Of a stretch of DNA of 64,000 nt, positions 20,702-32,926 are shown piece by piece. Source of the DNA: Entoloma clypeatum (Eukaryota; Basidiomycota; Agaricomycetes; Agaricales; Entolomataceae); the NCBI GenBank assembly GCA_963565915.1, contig OY751495.1, positions 3,224,001 to 3,288,000 of the forward strand, in the 5' to 3' direction. Position numbers and translations under genes: made by a program. Numbering within the stretch: position 1 is the first letter of the stretch; the number at the start of each line of letters is the position of its first letter. The notes below the pieces were generated by a model, which saw only the letters and a program-made list of their open reading frames with translations, was not told where the DNA came from and searched no databases.

Positions 20702-21508
20702 TGTTACAACTTTTCATTTCTCCTACCATCCCATCCCATGATCCCCTCTCTGATCCCACCCATCGACCACATCCGACGAACCCCCATTGATAACAACAGC
20801 TGCACAAAGACTTGCAGAACAATGCTCTCACATGAAGCACTTATCACATGACCTATACCCATATGGAAGCTATCCTCCCTGAAGAACCCTTGATGGGTCC
20901 AGACTCTAGAACCCTTGATAACAATCTGGACACCCTTTCACACTCTCACATTAACCCTTTCACCCTATTTCGCCTCATGGCTTCTCACACCTGGACAACC
21001 CTTGATCTTCTTTGAACAATGTTTCACCATTTGCCTCATTGTTGACACATGCCCACTTTATCTACACTCTGACTCACATTGACTCTGGCTTTACCCCAGA
21101 TGGACATATATTCCCTTCTTATCTCTGACTCAGAACTAACCCTTGTTTCACTTTGACAGACCCCACTATTGCCAGCAATAGCGGTATTCTCTCTTATCAT
21201 TTCTCTTGGTCTGTGCACACTTGATACACTATATATACTGGATGTAGTAGACAGTCAGTCCCCAGTCTGAATCTAGGATATCAACCCCTGGTAACCCTCA
21301 GTGCTACTGCTCTCTGAACTTGACTGCCTTAACAAGGCCCCTCCTTTCTCTATTGCAACTGCCCATTGAGGCCTCTCTTCCCCTCTTCCCTTGATCACTG
21401 TTGTCAATGCTGACAACATCAGAACCCTGAAACCAGCGGCATTGAAGAAAGCTAGGCAACATCCCAAAGTTCACGCTATATTGTCCTCCCTTGACAATAA
21501 GCGTAACA
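20702..21508 (+). repeat. Solo LTR inside G-outer pol
   Basis: An 807-bp insert begins TGTTACAACTTTT and ends AAGCGTAACA, with inverted ends TGTTAC/GTAACA. It is flanked by ccaac (20697-20701) and ccaat (21509-21513), a 5-bp target duplication with one C-to-T change. A TATA box (ctatatatac, about 21229) suggests plus orientation. Removing the insert joins the G-outer frame exactly between RNase H and integrase (minus strand: PPPL to AKDDDAF). No internal coding region remains. Confidence 0.85.
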
Positions 21509-21513
21509 CCAAT

Positions 21514-22538
21514 GGGGGCGGGTCCATGTTACAGCAAAGCAAGGCTTCACCCAGTGTTTTGTTCCCCTCAGGTAAGGGGACATGGGCGCTACCACTAGTC
21601 GCAACCATGCCCAGGACCTTGCTAACCGGTGCTTTTGGGCCAGCCATGGCTTCTGCTTCAATAATGCGCTCCTCCTGGCATTCCTGTAATCACCTACTGC
21701 GATGCATTCCTGCGTCTTGCATGGCGCGTATCTCTACCACGCGCTCAACAACCTCCTGGTATCTTTCAAGGGGAAGATCTTCCCCTTCCGAGTCCATTCA
21801 TATGTCTGCGCAGACGTACTCATTCATGCTATGGACCTCCTCGTTGGTGTCATTCTCGTAATAGCAAGACAGGCAGGCCACCACTTTGTTTAACTCACCC
21901 TTGACATATGTTATGTCAAAGTTAAATCACAATAGGTAGTCCATCCACCTGCGCTGTTAGTTCGTCAACCGATTTTGAGTCTTAAAGAACTCAAGAGCTT
22001 TATGGTCCGTGATGACACAGACCTTGTAGCCAATCAACTATTGTTGCAAAAGCATTCTTTGCAATGTCCTCAATTTGAACACATACTTGTTCAAACACAT
22101 CCGTTAGGTCAATTTTTGACCTAATCATTGCTCGGTCAACATCTTCTCAAATAATGTCTTGATCTGGCAAAGGTGTTATGTCCTTGATTGTATTGTCATT
22201 TCTTTGATGGCCATCTACCACTGTTCTTAACCTGCCATCCCGCTTGGATAGGCATAACAGTGGGGCCGCTTGTGTCACCGACTTAGGCTCCCACCAACTG
22301 GCATCAACATACCGGTTGATTTTCTCATACAATTCCTCTCTAAGCGAGTGAGGACATCACGGCATATGATATGTATACCACTTGTGGTCATCATAGAGGT
22401 GGATCTCATGATTCACCTCGTGCCAGGGTGGTAATTCACCCCGAGTCCCATTTACTATGTCCTGGAACTCATCGCACCATTGCTTGCACAATCTGGAATA
22501 GTCGTGATGCAAGAGGCACCTTTGCTACACCCGACTTC
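21514..22538 (-). pseudogene. G-outer RT (partial) and RNase H
   Basis: RT motifs appear around 22147-22332 (LCLSKRDGRLRTVVD, ITPLPDQDII), and the end of RNase H is seen near 21890-21990 (FDITYVKGELNKV). The middle of RT is missing or unrecognisable between 22100 and 21990, so an internal deletion is likely. After RNase H comes a linker with a 20-bp perfect palindrome (21768-21787). Stops are scattered. Confidence 0.75.
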
Positions 22539-22972
22539 TGTAAGGGCAACCACTTTCACTTTTCACTTTTCCTTTACTTTCTTCCTTTTCTTTCTATTCC
22601 ACCATCTCCGATGTCCTCCGATCATATCCGCTGTCTCCGACATCTTATCCGCCTCTCTGCATCCGACGACTCCGCCCCCATCCGCTACTCCGCACGTCGG
22701 ATCGCAGGTACTATCATTCATCTTGTTTCCATTCATCCTTCATCGCTACTCCCGATCATTGCTCATCATTCATGTGTCTCGTTTTATCTCTTATTTCATA
22801 TCTCATTTTACTATTTATCGCAGCTAGCTTGCAGGGGAATCCTTAGAACTTTCTCTTTGGATCTCCCTTGCAAGGTATGTGTTGTATTACTTATTAGACT
22901 GCTCAATCTAAACTTCGGATCTCCCTTGCAAGTATCTGAGTTTGAGTCTTGGATCGTAAGGTCGCCCTTACA
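22539..22972 (+). repeat. Second solo LTR inside G-outer pol
   Basis: A 434-bp insert from TGTAAGGGCAACC to GGTCGCCCTTACA, with inverted ends and a perfect 5-bp target duplication acttc (22534-22538 and 22973-22977). The repeated word ctcccttgcaag occurs twice inside it. Removing it restores the minus-strand pol frame (SVMKK into SGVAKVPLASRL). Its family differs from the 807-bp solo LTR. Confidence 0.88.
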
Positions 22973-22977
22973 ACTTC

Positions 22978-23826
22978 TTCATGACAGACTTCTGGAACCT
23001 GTCTATCAACTTTTTCAGGCAGGCATCTGTATCGTCTGCTCCTAGTTGAGATCTCTCCGATTCAAGTCGGTTTAATTGCTCTATCCCAGGGCGATCTGGT
23101 TCATACAGGTGTACAAACACCTCAGGCATGGTCTCCTCCAATTCCATTGCCATGTGATAGTGCATTGGGGGTTCCTTTTGCCCCTCATTCGCACACATGG
23201 TTGCCACCATTTCGTTCCATTCTTGCGGCATCCGTGGGTCATGGACCCACTCATACCTACCCTTGGGTGTTGGTGCATCCCATAGTGCCTTTACATGAGC
23301 GACATGCTCTTGCTCCTGTTGAACCCTTCGCCCACCATTATTGGCGGTCAGTTCGACATATTGACAGAGACACTCTCTGTCACTTGATTCTGGATAAACT
23401 TTTGATGGGGCAATCATAGTATCTGTCATTTCTTTTGGTATTGCTATCTGGGGGATAGGTACTTCCCCCCCCTCAAGAGTACACTCGTACTCTTCTTTAC
23501 TTAAGAGGATCACTTTCGCTTCCTCTGGCAACGCGTCCACCTGTGTACTTGCGTCAACATCAGGCACTTCCTCTAACATTGGCCGAGGCCTATCCAGTGC
23601 TAGTCAATCCTGGCGCTTATCAATGGACCGATAGCGTCGCGCTCGGTCATCCATGTCCAGGATAGTGACTCTAACTGCAGGTGTAGCAACACCCATGACA
23701 ATCACTCGATTCTTCTCAAAGTCGAGCTGCACCCGGTACTTCCTCATAAATGGAGTACCTATGATCATATCATAGTGGTCGAAGTTGGCTACGTCCACAT
23801 ACAGGGCATCCAGTGGAAAGTTTCTG
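22978..23826 (-). pseudogene. G-outer protease end and protease-RT linker
   Basis: At 23604-23826 the reading contains DVANFDHYDMIIGTPFMRK, the C-terminal half of a retropepsin (flap and IIG region). An acidic linker of about 200 codons follows (22968-23579). The N-terminal half, with the catalytic DSGST, is 33 kb away at about 56930, which proves the split. Confidence 0.85.
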
Positions 23827-24128
23827 TGATAACATAAGCGCAGACGTGAGATTTAACCTGTGATGACAGGCCAGCGGAGTCAGCCCACAAACAGGTGACA
23901 CTTGATCTGACAGCTGGGCTGATGTGTCGGCATAATATTACTTACAGCTTATTGGGGTGCTCGGGCCAAGGGTACAGATGCATCTGCATTTCGGGACCCC
24001 CAATAAGCCTGTTGGAGTGTTGGCCGGGTTTCATGAAGTATGTTCTGGCTGCCTGCAGAAGTCCATAAATGCCAACCACATTGATACCCATGTCAACCTG
24101 TAAACCTGTCCATGGGTGCAGGTACAGG

Positions 24129-24757
24129 TCGATGCAATGCTCACATGGAACATGGTTTGAGAACAGAGTCAGTAAATTATGAGGTACACTAGGGGACATC
24201 TTTGTGTGAATGACTTATGTGAAAGACTTGGACATGGGGCCGATGGGGGATGTATTTCCCATCGGGGGTTTAAGGCACACATGATGTATAGGGATTGGGG
24301 AATGCATTGTTTGTCTTTGGGAATATCAGGATGTGGCCGGGGCCGACGGGGGATATATTCCCATCGGATGGTTGGGAGGAAACCATGTTCGGGGCATGGG
24401 TTTGGTTTCGGCCGAAATGGAAGTGTTTGAGATTTGGGGTCCGGTGCGGCTTCAGGAGTTATTGTCATCCAGGGGGTTGGGAGAAGCATGAAAATAAAAG
24501 AAATGCGGCATTAGGGATTGGTGAAGGAACAATTGCCATGGTAAATTTGAATTGGCTAGGTACTGTTCTGCATAGAGTCCAAGGCATATCTGGAAATCAA
24601 GCGGGTGGAGAATGGAGCAGTTACCTGGTGGTTCAGTACAAGTGGGGCCAAGCAATGATGCAATGCTCGGACATGGATTGGAAACAGAGTCAGTAAATTA
24701 TGAGGCACACTAGGGGGCATTTTTGTGTGAACGACTTATGGAAAAGACTTGGACTGT
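24129..24757. repeat. Direct repeat pair flanking a non-coding stretch
   Basis: About 100 bp at 24129-24231 recur at 24655-24752 (shared words gatgcaatgctc and gagtcagtaaattatgagg). The stretch between has no gene. This could be subterminal repeats of the DNA transposon or a local duplication. Confidence 0.6.
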
Positions 24758-25265
24758 TATATACCATTCTGGCTCCAACAACCTCCGATCATCTCCGATC
24801 AATTCCGATCAATTCCGATCAATTCCGCTCCAACAATCTCCGATCAATTCCGATATTCCGGACATCTGTTACCTCTGCATCTCCGCACGTTGCCATCGTG
24901 CATTTCATATTCATAACTCCATGCCTTTATGCATTTCATATTCATATTCCCATTTACTTATGCATCGCCTTTTCCGCATGGTCCATTGACCGACATCTCC
25001 GAGGTTCGTTACAGTCGCTGGCAACTTACGCCACAACTCCGGACCTACTCCGACCATCTCCGTAAAGTAATATCATTTAGGTATTTAAGCTCGTACCATA
25101 CCTGTAGTTCCTCAGTTCGAATATCAACAAAGTTCACTCCTCTACTCCCCGTTCATGCCAGAGATCCTCGCTGTGGTACAATACGCCGACAACATCCTCA
25201 TCTACTGCTCTTCCTCCATCGTTACCCTTTGACGAGCTCAGTACTGTGTCCGAGTCACAACTCCG
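24758..25265 (+). repeat. Partial LTR of the D family, plus orientation
   Basis: Starts TGTTATATACC and follows the D-element LTR (reverse complement of 48572-49293) until the assembly gap. It includes the part encoding YADN instead of YADD. Extra (tccgatcaat) tandem units occur near 24790-24850. Confidence 0.8.
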
Positions 25266-25465
25266 NNNNNNNNNNNNNNNNNNNNNNNNNNNNNNNNNNN
25301 NNNNNNNNNNNNNNNNNNNNNNNNNNNNNNNNNNNNNNNNNNNNNNNNNNNNNNNNNNNNNNNNNNNNNNNNNNNNNNNNNNNNNNNNNNNNNNNNNNNN
25401 NNNNNNNNNNNNNNNNNNNNNNNNNNNNNNNNNNNNNNNNNNNNNNNNNNNNNNNNNNNNNNNNN
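25266..25465. other. Assembly gap (200 N)
   Basis: Exactly 200 unknown bases. The D-family pieces on its two sides are in incompatible relative orientations for one element. Confidence 1.
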
Positions 25466-25910
25466 GATACGCAAGGAGAAGGAGGAGGCAGAGGCAAGGA
25501 AAAAGGCGGAGGCCGAGAGGAGGGCGAGGGAGGCAGAGGCAAAGAAGAGGGCAGAGGCGGAGGCAAAGGCGGAGGTGGAGAAGAAGAGGGCAAAGAAGGC
25601 GGGGAAACAGAGGGCGGAGAGTGGAGCGGAGGAATCAGAGGTCCGGGGAGAGGCGTGTCAGGCCTGTGTGCAGGCGAAGGTGGAATGCAAGTGGGCATTG
25701 TGAGTACCTTCTCCATTTTCTTTGTCTTACTGACAATCTCCTTAGGCAGGGAAAAGGCACTGCATGCCAGCCATGCAAGGATGGCAAACGGGTATGCCTG
25801 AGGGCCAGCGAGATGCGGGCGAAGCAGAAGCGGGGGAAGATGGAGGAGGCCGTCGCGGAGGTCGCGGGCCCGAGCGGGGTGAAAAACTGCTGCAGCGCAG
25901 GGGTCGCGGA
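25466..25910 (+). pseudogene. Fragment of a second copy of the antisense Zn2Cys6 gene
   Basis: Matches 42795-43235 in element D: the Glu/Ala/Arg-rich repeat region, CQACVQAKVEC, an intron at the same place with conserved GTGAGTACC donor and CCTTAG acceptor, then CQPCKDGKRVC. The frame is open with a small in-frame insertion relative to D. It is cut at 25911 by the LTR of element A. Its 5' part is lost in the gap. Confidence 0.8.
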
Positions 25911-26311
25911 TGTTATGGACTCTACGGTATGAGGACCACATCATATGTTTTACTTATCGGCCCGACGCGGCACCCTCTTACGAACTCACTATGTCTAATA
26001 TCTACTTTCGCAACCTTCGGTTCCCAGTCTGACTCACTACCTTACTTTGTCATCCCCTTTAGTATACTTTGTTCCCGCGCTGACTCGCTTTCCGCAGTCA
26101 GCTTACTCACTGTACATAGCCTTCCGCAGTCGCCTTACTCATGCGCACTGCCTTCCGCAGTACTGACTCATCCGCTACCGCCTATAGTCAGTACCTATAT
26201 AAACCTCTTGTACTATAGTAGATTCCTTAGATTTAGCAATCACTTTGCTCTTCGCCTTTCCACTTCCTGCATACTCTGCCTGAACCTTGGAACGGTTTGT
26301 TAAGCATAACA
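25911..26311 (+). repeat. Chromovirus A left LTR
   Basis: TGTTATGGAC to GCATAACA. It holds tandem copies of a unit around ccgcagt/cttactca and a TATA box (cctatataaacc) near 26193. Confidence 0.92.
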
Positions 26312-26371
26312 AGTTGCTAAATCTCATTAGGTTTGCCCAGAGTGAAGAGAGCAACTACCAGACGAGTCAAG

Positions 26372-27969
26372 ATGTCGCGCTTCTTTGAAGACATTACCAG
26401 TAACCCATTCAGCATGCCAGAAGCCCGACAGGAGGAGCTAAGTCCTCGAGACAGTATCGATTTTACACTCATCCAGCAGTACATCAAATCGGAGATCCGT
26501 TGCATCCTACAGCAGGTGCTTGACGAAGAACTAGACAACGACGAGCATCGCCCCCACGGCGAGATAGCAGAGAGCATCCATCTTGCTCGGCAACACCAGA
26601 TCGCGCGTTACAACGCCTGACAGAACGAACTTGAAAGCTTTCGCGTTCAAGAAGGACCTCAGACAGGTCGGATCACAGAGATCAGAGAGTTTATCGGTGT
26701 CCAGACAACCGTTATCAGAAGATTGATTAGGACGCTCACATCGAGACATCCCAGAGCCACATCATCATGTCTTACTCAAAGCAGCAGATCTACACCCACT
26801 TCACCACCGAAGAACAACAAACCGAGTACAACCGCTGGGCACGAAACGAGAGACTTGACCCCTTCTTGAGACCAACAGACACGCAGGAACAGAGATTCCT
26901 TAGAGATTTACAGAGGAAATACTCTGAACGTTTTGCCACCGATTCCGCCGACGAGTCCCCTGACAAATTTACTTTTGACTCCGTGCAGTCAGATATCGAA
27001 CAGACGCCTAGAACAGGGACTCATTTTCAATCCTTACCTGTATCCCGAACCCCATCTTCATCCCAACAACCCGACCCCTCTTCTCCTCTGCAGACTCTAG
27101 ACATGGCAGAAGCCCCGGCTGTACAAACAATGGATACATCCAAGATCATCAAGGATCCTGGGATGTTCAAGGACAGATACACCTTTGACGAGTGGTGGAA
27201 AGCCACCAAACTATACATCAGGTTCCAAAAGAGCCTCACAGACGATCAGAAGATTCTTGCGGTACTATCCCGCATGATGGAAGGGTCCGGCAGACACTGG
27301 GCCAGTAACAAGTTAGACGCTCTTACCGCTGACAACGAGAACATCACCTGGCTAGGTTTTTCCGATGATATCACCACACGATTCTCCATCGCCAACAAGT
27401 CGGTCGCTGCCAAAGCGAGACTCGAAGTCCTGAAACAAGAGAAACGCACTGTTGATGAATTCTTGGATGAATTTGAAGAACTCTTGGGACTGTCAAACCT
27501 TGGCGAAGAAACTGGGAAATACATCCTAGAGAAAAACGTCAACCACAGAATCTCTGAACAAGTGGCTAGCGATGGCAAGACATACACCGATTACGCAAAG
27601 GAGATCCGAAACAAGGGACGACAGATGGAAGGACACGCACTGGTCATCTGAGGTGGCGGCGACATGCGCACTGGATCGGGTACCACTTATGGTGGTCAGG
27701 GCAAGGCCATGGAGATCGACAAAGTAGGAGTAGCCCGTTGCTACAACTGTCAACGCTTCGGTCATCTGGCTAAAGACTGTAGCGCTCCAAAGAAGAAAGA
27801 TGGTCGCAAGTGTTTCAACTGTGACCAAGAAGGCCATATCGTGTGCAACTGCCGCAAGCCAAAGAAGAACTCCGGAAGGGTTAGGAAGGTGTCCGAGGAA
27901 GATGCCGAGAATGATGAAACCACAATCTTAGAAGCCGACGAGAAGGATTTTCCCGAAGGGTCTGATTAA
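26372..27969 (+). pseudogene. Chromovirus A gag
   Basis: Reading starts MSRFFEDITSNPF. The first frame runs to a TGA at 26618-26620 where C has CGA. The main gag frame (about 26767-27969) contains the capsid-like region, a TGA at 27649-27651 (CGA in C), and two CCHC knuckles, CYNCQRFGHLAKDC and CFNCDQEGHIVCNC. The N-terminal frame and the main gag frame differ by one base in both A and C, so this shift is a family feature or an old mutation. Confidence 0.85.
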
Positions 27970-30900
27970 ACGACGCTAAGTCGCGACCCTTATCTATTAA
28001 ACAGACTTGCTTGCCTTGTATGACTGCAGACAATAGAACCTATGTCATCCCTGCCAAGCGAGCCGCTGCGTCGACTAAGATTGTGAAGGGAGATAACCCT
28101 CCGAAAAGATGAGAAATCAGGCTGTTAGCTCAGCTCAAAACATGACGAGGACCAAAGGTTATCCGACCCGAGGTTGACAGTGGATGTGAACGCACATGTA
28201 TCCATCCCAGAATAGTACGTGAGCAGAACCTCCCCACGCGAGGAATACCACCCATAGCAATCCTAAATGTGGATGGATCACCAAATCAACAACAGAAAGC
28301 GAGCCAACTTGCTGAAGTCAAACTGGATTTGGGAGCACATCAGGAAACCATGGAAGCAATGGTACTGGACATTGGGAGAACGGACATGCTCTTGGGACAT
28401 GACTGGTTGGTACACCACAACCCCACAATCAATTGGACAACCGGCGTGGTGACATTTAACCGATGCCCAACAACATGTCGAACCAAACACTCAGATTTCA
28501 GGGTTAACCTTAATGGTCGCAAACACCGGGTTCGCATGGTTGAGGTGCGCGACAAAGATGCACCCAAAAAGTCGGATCAGAAATGGAAGCCTGGAGACCC
28601 TATTTTGGAAGCTGTCACTCCCACACCACCTCCCACAACCAAACGACCCTCATATGTTGAACGATTTGCTCATCTTTTCGAGAAAGAGAATTTTGACAAG
28701 ATCCCAAAGGAGAGGGAATGGGACCATGGTATCGAACTTACACCAGACGCACCAAAGGAACTAGGGGGAAATACATATCCTATGACGCAAAAGGAACAAG
28801 AAGAATTGGACGCATTCATTGACGAAGGTCTAGCAACAGGAAAGATCTGCCCGTCCAAATCCCCTTATGCCTCCCCTTGCTTCTTCATCAACAAGAAGGA
28901 TGGCTCCAAACAATTGGTACAAGATTACCGCATGGTCAATAAATTCACGGTCAAAGACAAGTTCCCACTCCCACGAATATCCGATCTCTTGGACGTACTG
29001 AAAGATGCGGTCTACTTCAATAAAATGGACATCATGTGGGGCTATAACAACGTCCGGATCAAGGAGGGCGATGAATGGAAAGCTGCCTTCCTCACCAGTC
29101 GAGGATTGTTCGAACCATTGGTCATGTTTTTCGGTCTTTGCAACTCCCCGGGAACATTCTCTCGAATGATGGCTAGTCTATTCCGGGACCAGATCCGCCG
29201 ACGTATCTGCGTGATCTACATGGATGACATCGTGGTTATCGGTAAAACCAAGGAAGAACTCGCACGAAACACTGAAGAAATCCTACAGATCCTATCGGAC
29301 AATGATTTGTTCCTAAAGGAAAAGAAGTGTTTATGGGAAGTAACAAAATGTCCTATATTGGGATATGTGGTTGGTGAGGGACGCGTTGAAATGAAAACTG
29401 AGAAGGTGGATACAATTCGAAACTGGCGAGCACCCACATCAAAAAAGGAAGTTCAGAAGTTCCTTGGATTTGCTAACTTCTATCAACGATTTATTGAAGG
29501 GTACTCAAACATCGCGAAACCTCTCACCGCGCTCACAGGCGGTACAGCATTTACTTGGGGACCAACAGAGCAGCAAGCTTTTGAAGGTCTCATACGGGCA
29601 ATTACATCGGCACCAGTCTTGGCATTACCAAAACCAGAGGGACAGTTCAGGGTTGAAACCGATGCATCGGGCTATGCAATTGGAGCAGTACTCTCTCAGA
29701 AGCAAAACGACAAATGGCACCCCATTGTGTTCTTGTCGTGGACCATGTCCGCGGCCGAACAGAATTACGAGATATATGACAAGGAACTCCTGGCAGTCAT
29801 GGAAGCATTGAAAGATTGGAGACACTATCTGCTTGAAGCCAGGGAACGTTTCAAGATCTTGACCGATCACAAGAACCTGGAATATTTCCGTCGTGCTCAG
29901 GACCTAAATCAACGACAGCGACGCTGGAAAATGAAGTTACAAGACTATGACTTCGAATTACGGCATGTGCCCGGCAAGACCGATGCGAAAGTGGACATCC
30001 TGTCATGCTTACCCTGGTATGAAGCGGAACTCGAACCACAGGACAGTGACCAAATGCTCAAGGAGGGACTATTCTTGAAACGGTTGGAATCAGAAGATGT
30101 GGTACAAATGGAGATGTTCACGGAGGAACAATTCTTTGAAGGGGGTGAAACATCTGATTCCATCAAAATTGGAAACATCACAACCATCGAAAATCCGTGG
30201 ATCACGCGCATCAAGGGTTCAAACCACATGGAGACAGAAGTAGCCCAGGGCCTAAAAAAGAATCCTCATCGGTATCAGCAGGAGAATGGGATCACCTATG
30301 CAGGAGAATGAGTCTATGTTCTGCCAGACCCACAATTACGACAAGAATTGATGTTCGAGTCACACGATGCACCAGTAGCCAGACATCCAGGACAGTACCG
30401 GACACATGAACTCCTCACTCGCACCTACTGGTGGCCTACCATACTGCATGATGTGAAGAAGTACGTGAAGGGTTGCGACACTTGTCAACGCAACAAGATT
30501 AATCGACAAAAGCGACATGCTCCGCTACATCCCCATGCAGCACCAAGTCACCCATGGGAAGACATAGGGATCGACGTCGTGGGACCGATACCAGAATCTG
30601 ATGGAAAAAACGCAATTCTGGTCATCACGGATAGACATTCAAAGATGCTTCACCTCATTCCGACAACCGTGGAACTATCAGCGGAAGGATTAGCCAAGAT
30701 CTATCAGGATCAGATATGGAAGCTTCATGGGATCCCCAAGAAGATCATCAGCGATAGGGGACCACAGTTTGCCGCAAAGTTCATGGAGATACTCTGCCGC
30801 ATGTTAGGGATCAAGAGGAACCTGTCCACTGCATACCACCCACAGACTGACGGACAGGCCAAGCGATCGCATCAGGAGACGGAAGCATTCTTATGAAACT

Positions 30901-31619
30901 TTGTCAACCATCTACAGGATGATTGGGCTGAATGGATCGCAATCGCAGAGTTCCAGTACAATGACAAAGAACATCAGGCAACGAAGCACACCCCATTCTA
31001 CCTCAACTACGGTTTACATCCGTGGAAGGGAGAGCTCATGTTAGAAGATACCAATCCGGCTGCCAACGACTTCTTGAAAAAACTCAAACAGGCACGAGAA
31101 GAAGCCAATGCTGCGCTGAAACAAGCACAGGATCAGATGAAGAAGACAGTTGACACACGGAGAAGTCTGTCTCGGAACTACCGCATTGGAGACAAGGTCT
31201 GGCTGGAAGGGACTAACATCAGGACCGATCGCCCCTCAAAGAAACTTGACGCACTCCGACATGGACCATTCAAAGTCCTAGAGAAGAAGGGAGTTAGCGC
31301 GTACCTTCTTGATCTTCCGAAGACTTGGAAGATGATTCACCCTGTGTTCAACGAGACCCTGTTGTCACCATATGAAACTCCGAAGTACGCCATCCAGAAA
31401 AAGAAACCAGCCCCTGATCTGATCATCATCGAAGGACGAGAAGAGTACCATGTGTCTACGATCCTAGACTCTCGAAAGTTCCGTGGAAAGATCCAGTACC
31501 TCATCCAGTGGGAAGGATATGGTCCAGAAGAAAACACATGGGAGCCTCGAGCTAATGTTCAGAACGCTCAAGATTTGATCCGTGATTTCCATCGGCAGAA
31601 CCCGTCTCGACCACAATAA
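27970..31619 (+). pseudogene. Chromovirus A pol
   Basis: Nearly collinear with the intact C pol: protease, RT with YMDDIV (about 29219), RNase H with ETDASGYAIG, integrase with CDTCQRNK and DVVGPIPESDG, and a C-terminal chromodomain. Stops at about 28110, 28143, 30309 and 30894 all correspond to CGA in C. The longest open piece is 28269-30311. Confidence 0.92.
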
Positions 31620-31752
31620 AAGATGAGTTCTCAAAACCCATGGCAGCATCGACCTCGTCAGTCAACCACACACCGAGTTCCCCGCTCTAGTCTTCTCCCT
31701 GCCCAATATAGCCACCCCATTCTACTTCTATCTCTCCACCATCCTCACCGCC

Positions 31753-32124
31753 ATGTCAAACACCATCGTTACCTCCACCTCCACCACCAACGTCAACCCC
31801 GCCATTGCCGCCCTTATGAACGAAGCGCTCTCCATGAGAGACCAAATCCATGCCCTCGAAACTTCCCTCGCCAACCTCCTTCATCGCCAGATGAATATCC
31901 GACTTCATTCATTGTCCAATCTCCCCGTCGCCCCGACTCCCGAAGAGAAACAAATTCTCGGGAACTACACCAGCACCCTCGTCATCGAGAATCGACGTAT
32001 TCGGCTGGCCATCAAGGGCCTTGAACTCGCCGTCGCCATCAATGAGGAGTTGATATATGTTTGGAGCCTCAAGGAAAGTCCGAACTGGTCCGATCCCGGC
32101 AACAACGAGGGATGGGGACAGTGA
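31753..32124 (+). CDS. Chromovirus A third ORF (123 codons)
   Basis: An intact small ORF between pol and the 3' LTR. It shares about 60 percent of residues with the ORF at 55290-55658 in C, including ALSMRDQIHALETS and LHRQM. Likely alpha-helical, with a leucine-rich start and an acidic C-terminus. It ends 34 bp before the LTR, followed by a hairpin and purine tract. No known family is recognised. Confidence 0.7.
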   Translation: MSNTIVTSTSTTNVNPAIAALMNEALSMRDQIHALETSLANLLHRQMNIRLHSLSNLPVAPTPEEKQILGNYTSTLVIENRRIRLAIKGLELAVAINEELIYVWSLKESPNWSDPGNNEGWGQ

Positions 32125-32142
32125 CTCTGTGAGGACACAGAG
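32125..32142 (+). promoter_or_regulatory. Hairpin before the polypurine tract (A)
   Basis: Stem CTCTGTG/CACAGAG with loop AGGA, followed by the purine-rich ggagaggggaaca next to the LTR. The same structure occurs in C with the terminal base pair changed from C-G to G-C. Confidence 0.6.
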
Positions 32143-32158
32143 CTTGGAGAGGGGAACA

Positions 32159-32529
32159 TGTTACGGACTCTACGGTATGAGGACCACGTCATATCTTTTA
32201 CTTATCGGCCCGACTCGGCGCCCTCTTATGAACTCACTATGTCTAATATCTACTTTCGCAACCTTCAATTCCCAGTCTGACTCATTACATTACTTCGTCA
32301 TCCCCTTTAGTATACTTCGCTCCCGTGCTGACTCGCTTTCCGCAGTCAGCTTACTCACTGTACATAGCCTTCCGCAGTCGCCTTACTCATGCGCACTGCC
32401 TATAGTCAGTACCTATATAAACCTCTTGTACTATAGTAGATTCCTTAGATTTAGCAATCACTTTGCTCTTCGCCTTTCCACTTCCTGCATACTCTGCCCG
32501 AACCTTGGAACGGTTTGTTAAGCATAACA
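32159..32529 (+). repeat. Chromovirus A right LTR
   Basis: TGTTACGGAC to GCATAACA. Same as the left LTR except for point changes and a 30-bp deletion. Confidence 0.92.
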
Positions 32530-32926
32530 ATATCACTATTCCCATGAATGCTTTGTATCACTCCAATTGTAATCAGATCCCGAGGCTGGCATGCTTTCCC
32601 CCCTGTCAGCCCCGGGGTTCCCCTCGGGAACCTTATTCGACCATTGGGTAACCTGTCGGTGCCATCGGGCCCATGTGTTTTCCATGATCATCTGCCACAT
32701 GTCTGTGCTAGACTTGTGTCGGGCTTTGTCGCCGGTGTTTCCCCCCTCTCATGCTTGGGAAGGAAGGATGGAAGAATGTCTGTAAAGATTCAATCATTCC
32801 CTTCTATGTACAAAAGATCCAGCAGAGACATGTTTTTGTCTACCCTTTTTTGCAATACTACAGGCCTCGCCGTGTCTGAAGGCTGGGTCGATTTCCAGGT
32901 CCATATTGAAGCCTTTTTCCCACCCT
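32530..32926. other. Non-coding stretch with a gtcgggcccggg-like repeat
   Basis: No clear gene. The part 32580-32700 resembles the repeat family seen at 37.9, 38.35, 38.75 and 41.3 kb. Part of it may be the 3' end of the minus-strand ORF that follows. Confidence 0.45.

Larger units (their letters stand above)
25911..32529 (+). mobile_element. Chromovirus A (Ty3/gypsy), degenerate
   Basis: Two LTRs flank gag, pol and a small third ORF, closely related to element C. The left LTR is 25911-26311 (401 bp). The right LTR is 32159-32529 (371 bp) and lacks 30 bp between two gcct words near 32400. The flanks gcgga (left) and atatc (right) do not match, so this is either a recombinant or its edges were rearranged. 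At least six CGA-to-TGA stops relative to C show that it is dead. Confidence 0.92.

Noticed and set aside
24790..24850. Tandem tccgatcaat units as a possible CRISPR-like or satellite array
   Set aside because: Only a few short units without regular spacers, inside a D-family LTR; a local microsatellite expansion.
25466..25801. Alternative long frames rich in Gly/Glu or Arg through the Zn2Cys6 fragment
   Set aside because: They are shadows of a purine-biased coding repeat; only one frame matches the copy in element D and has the splice sites.
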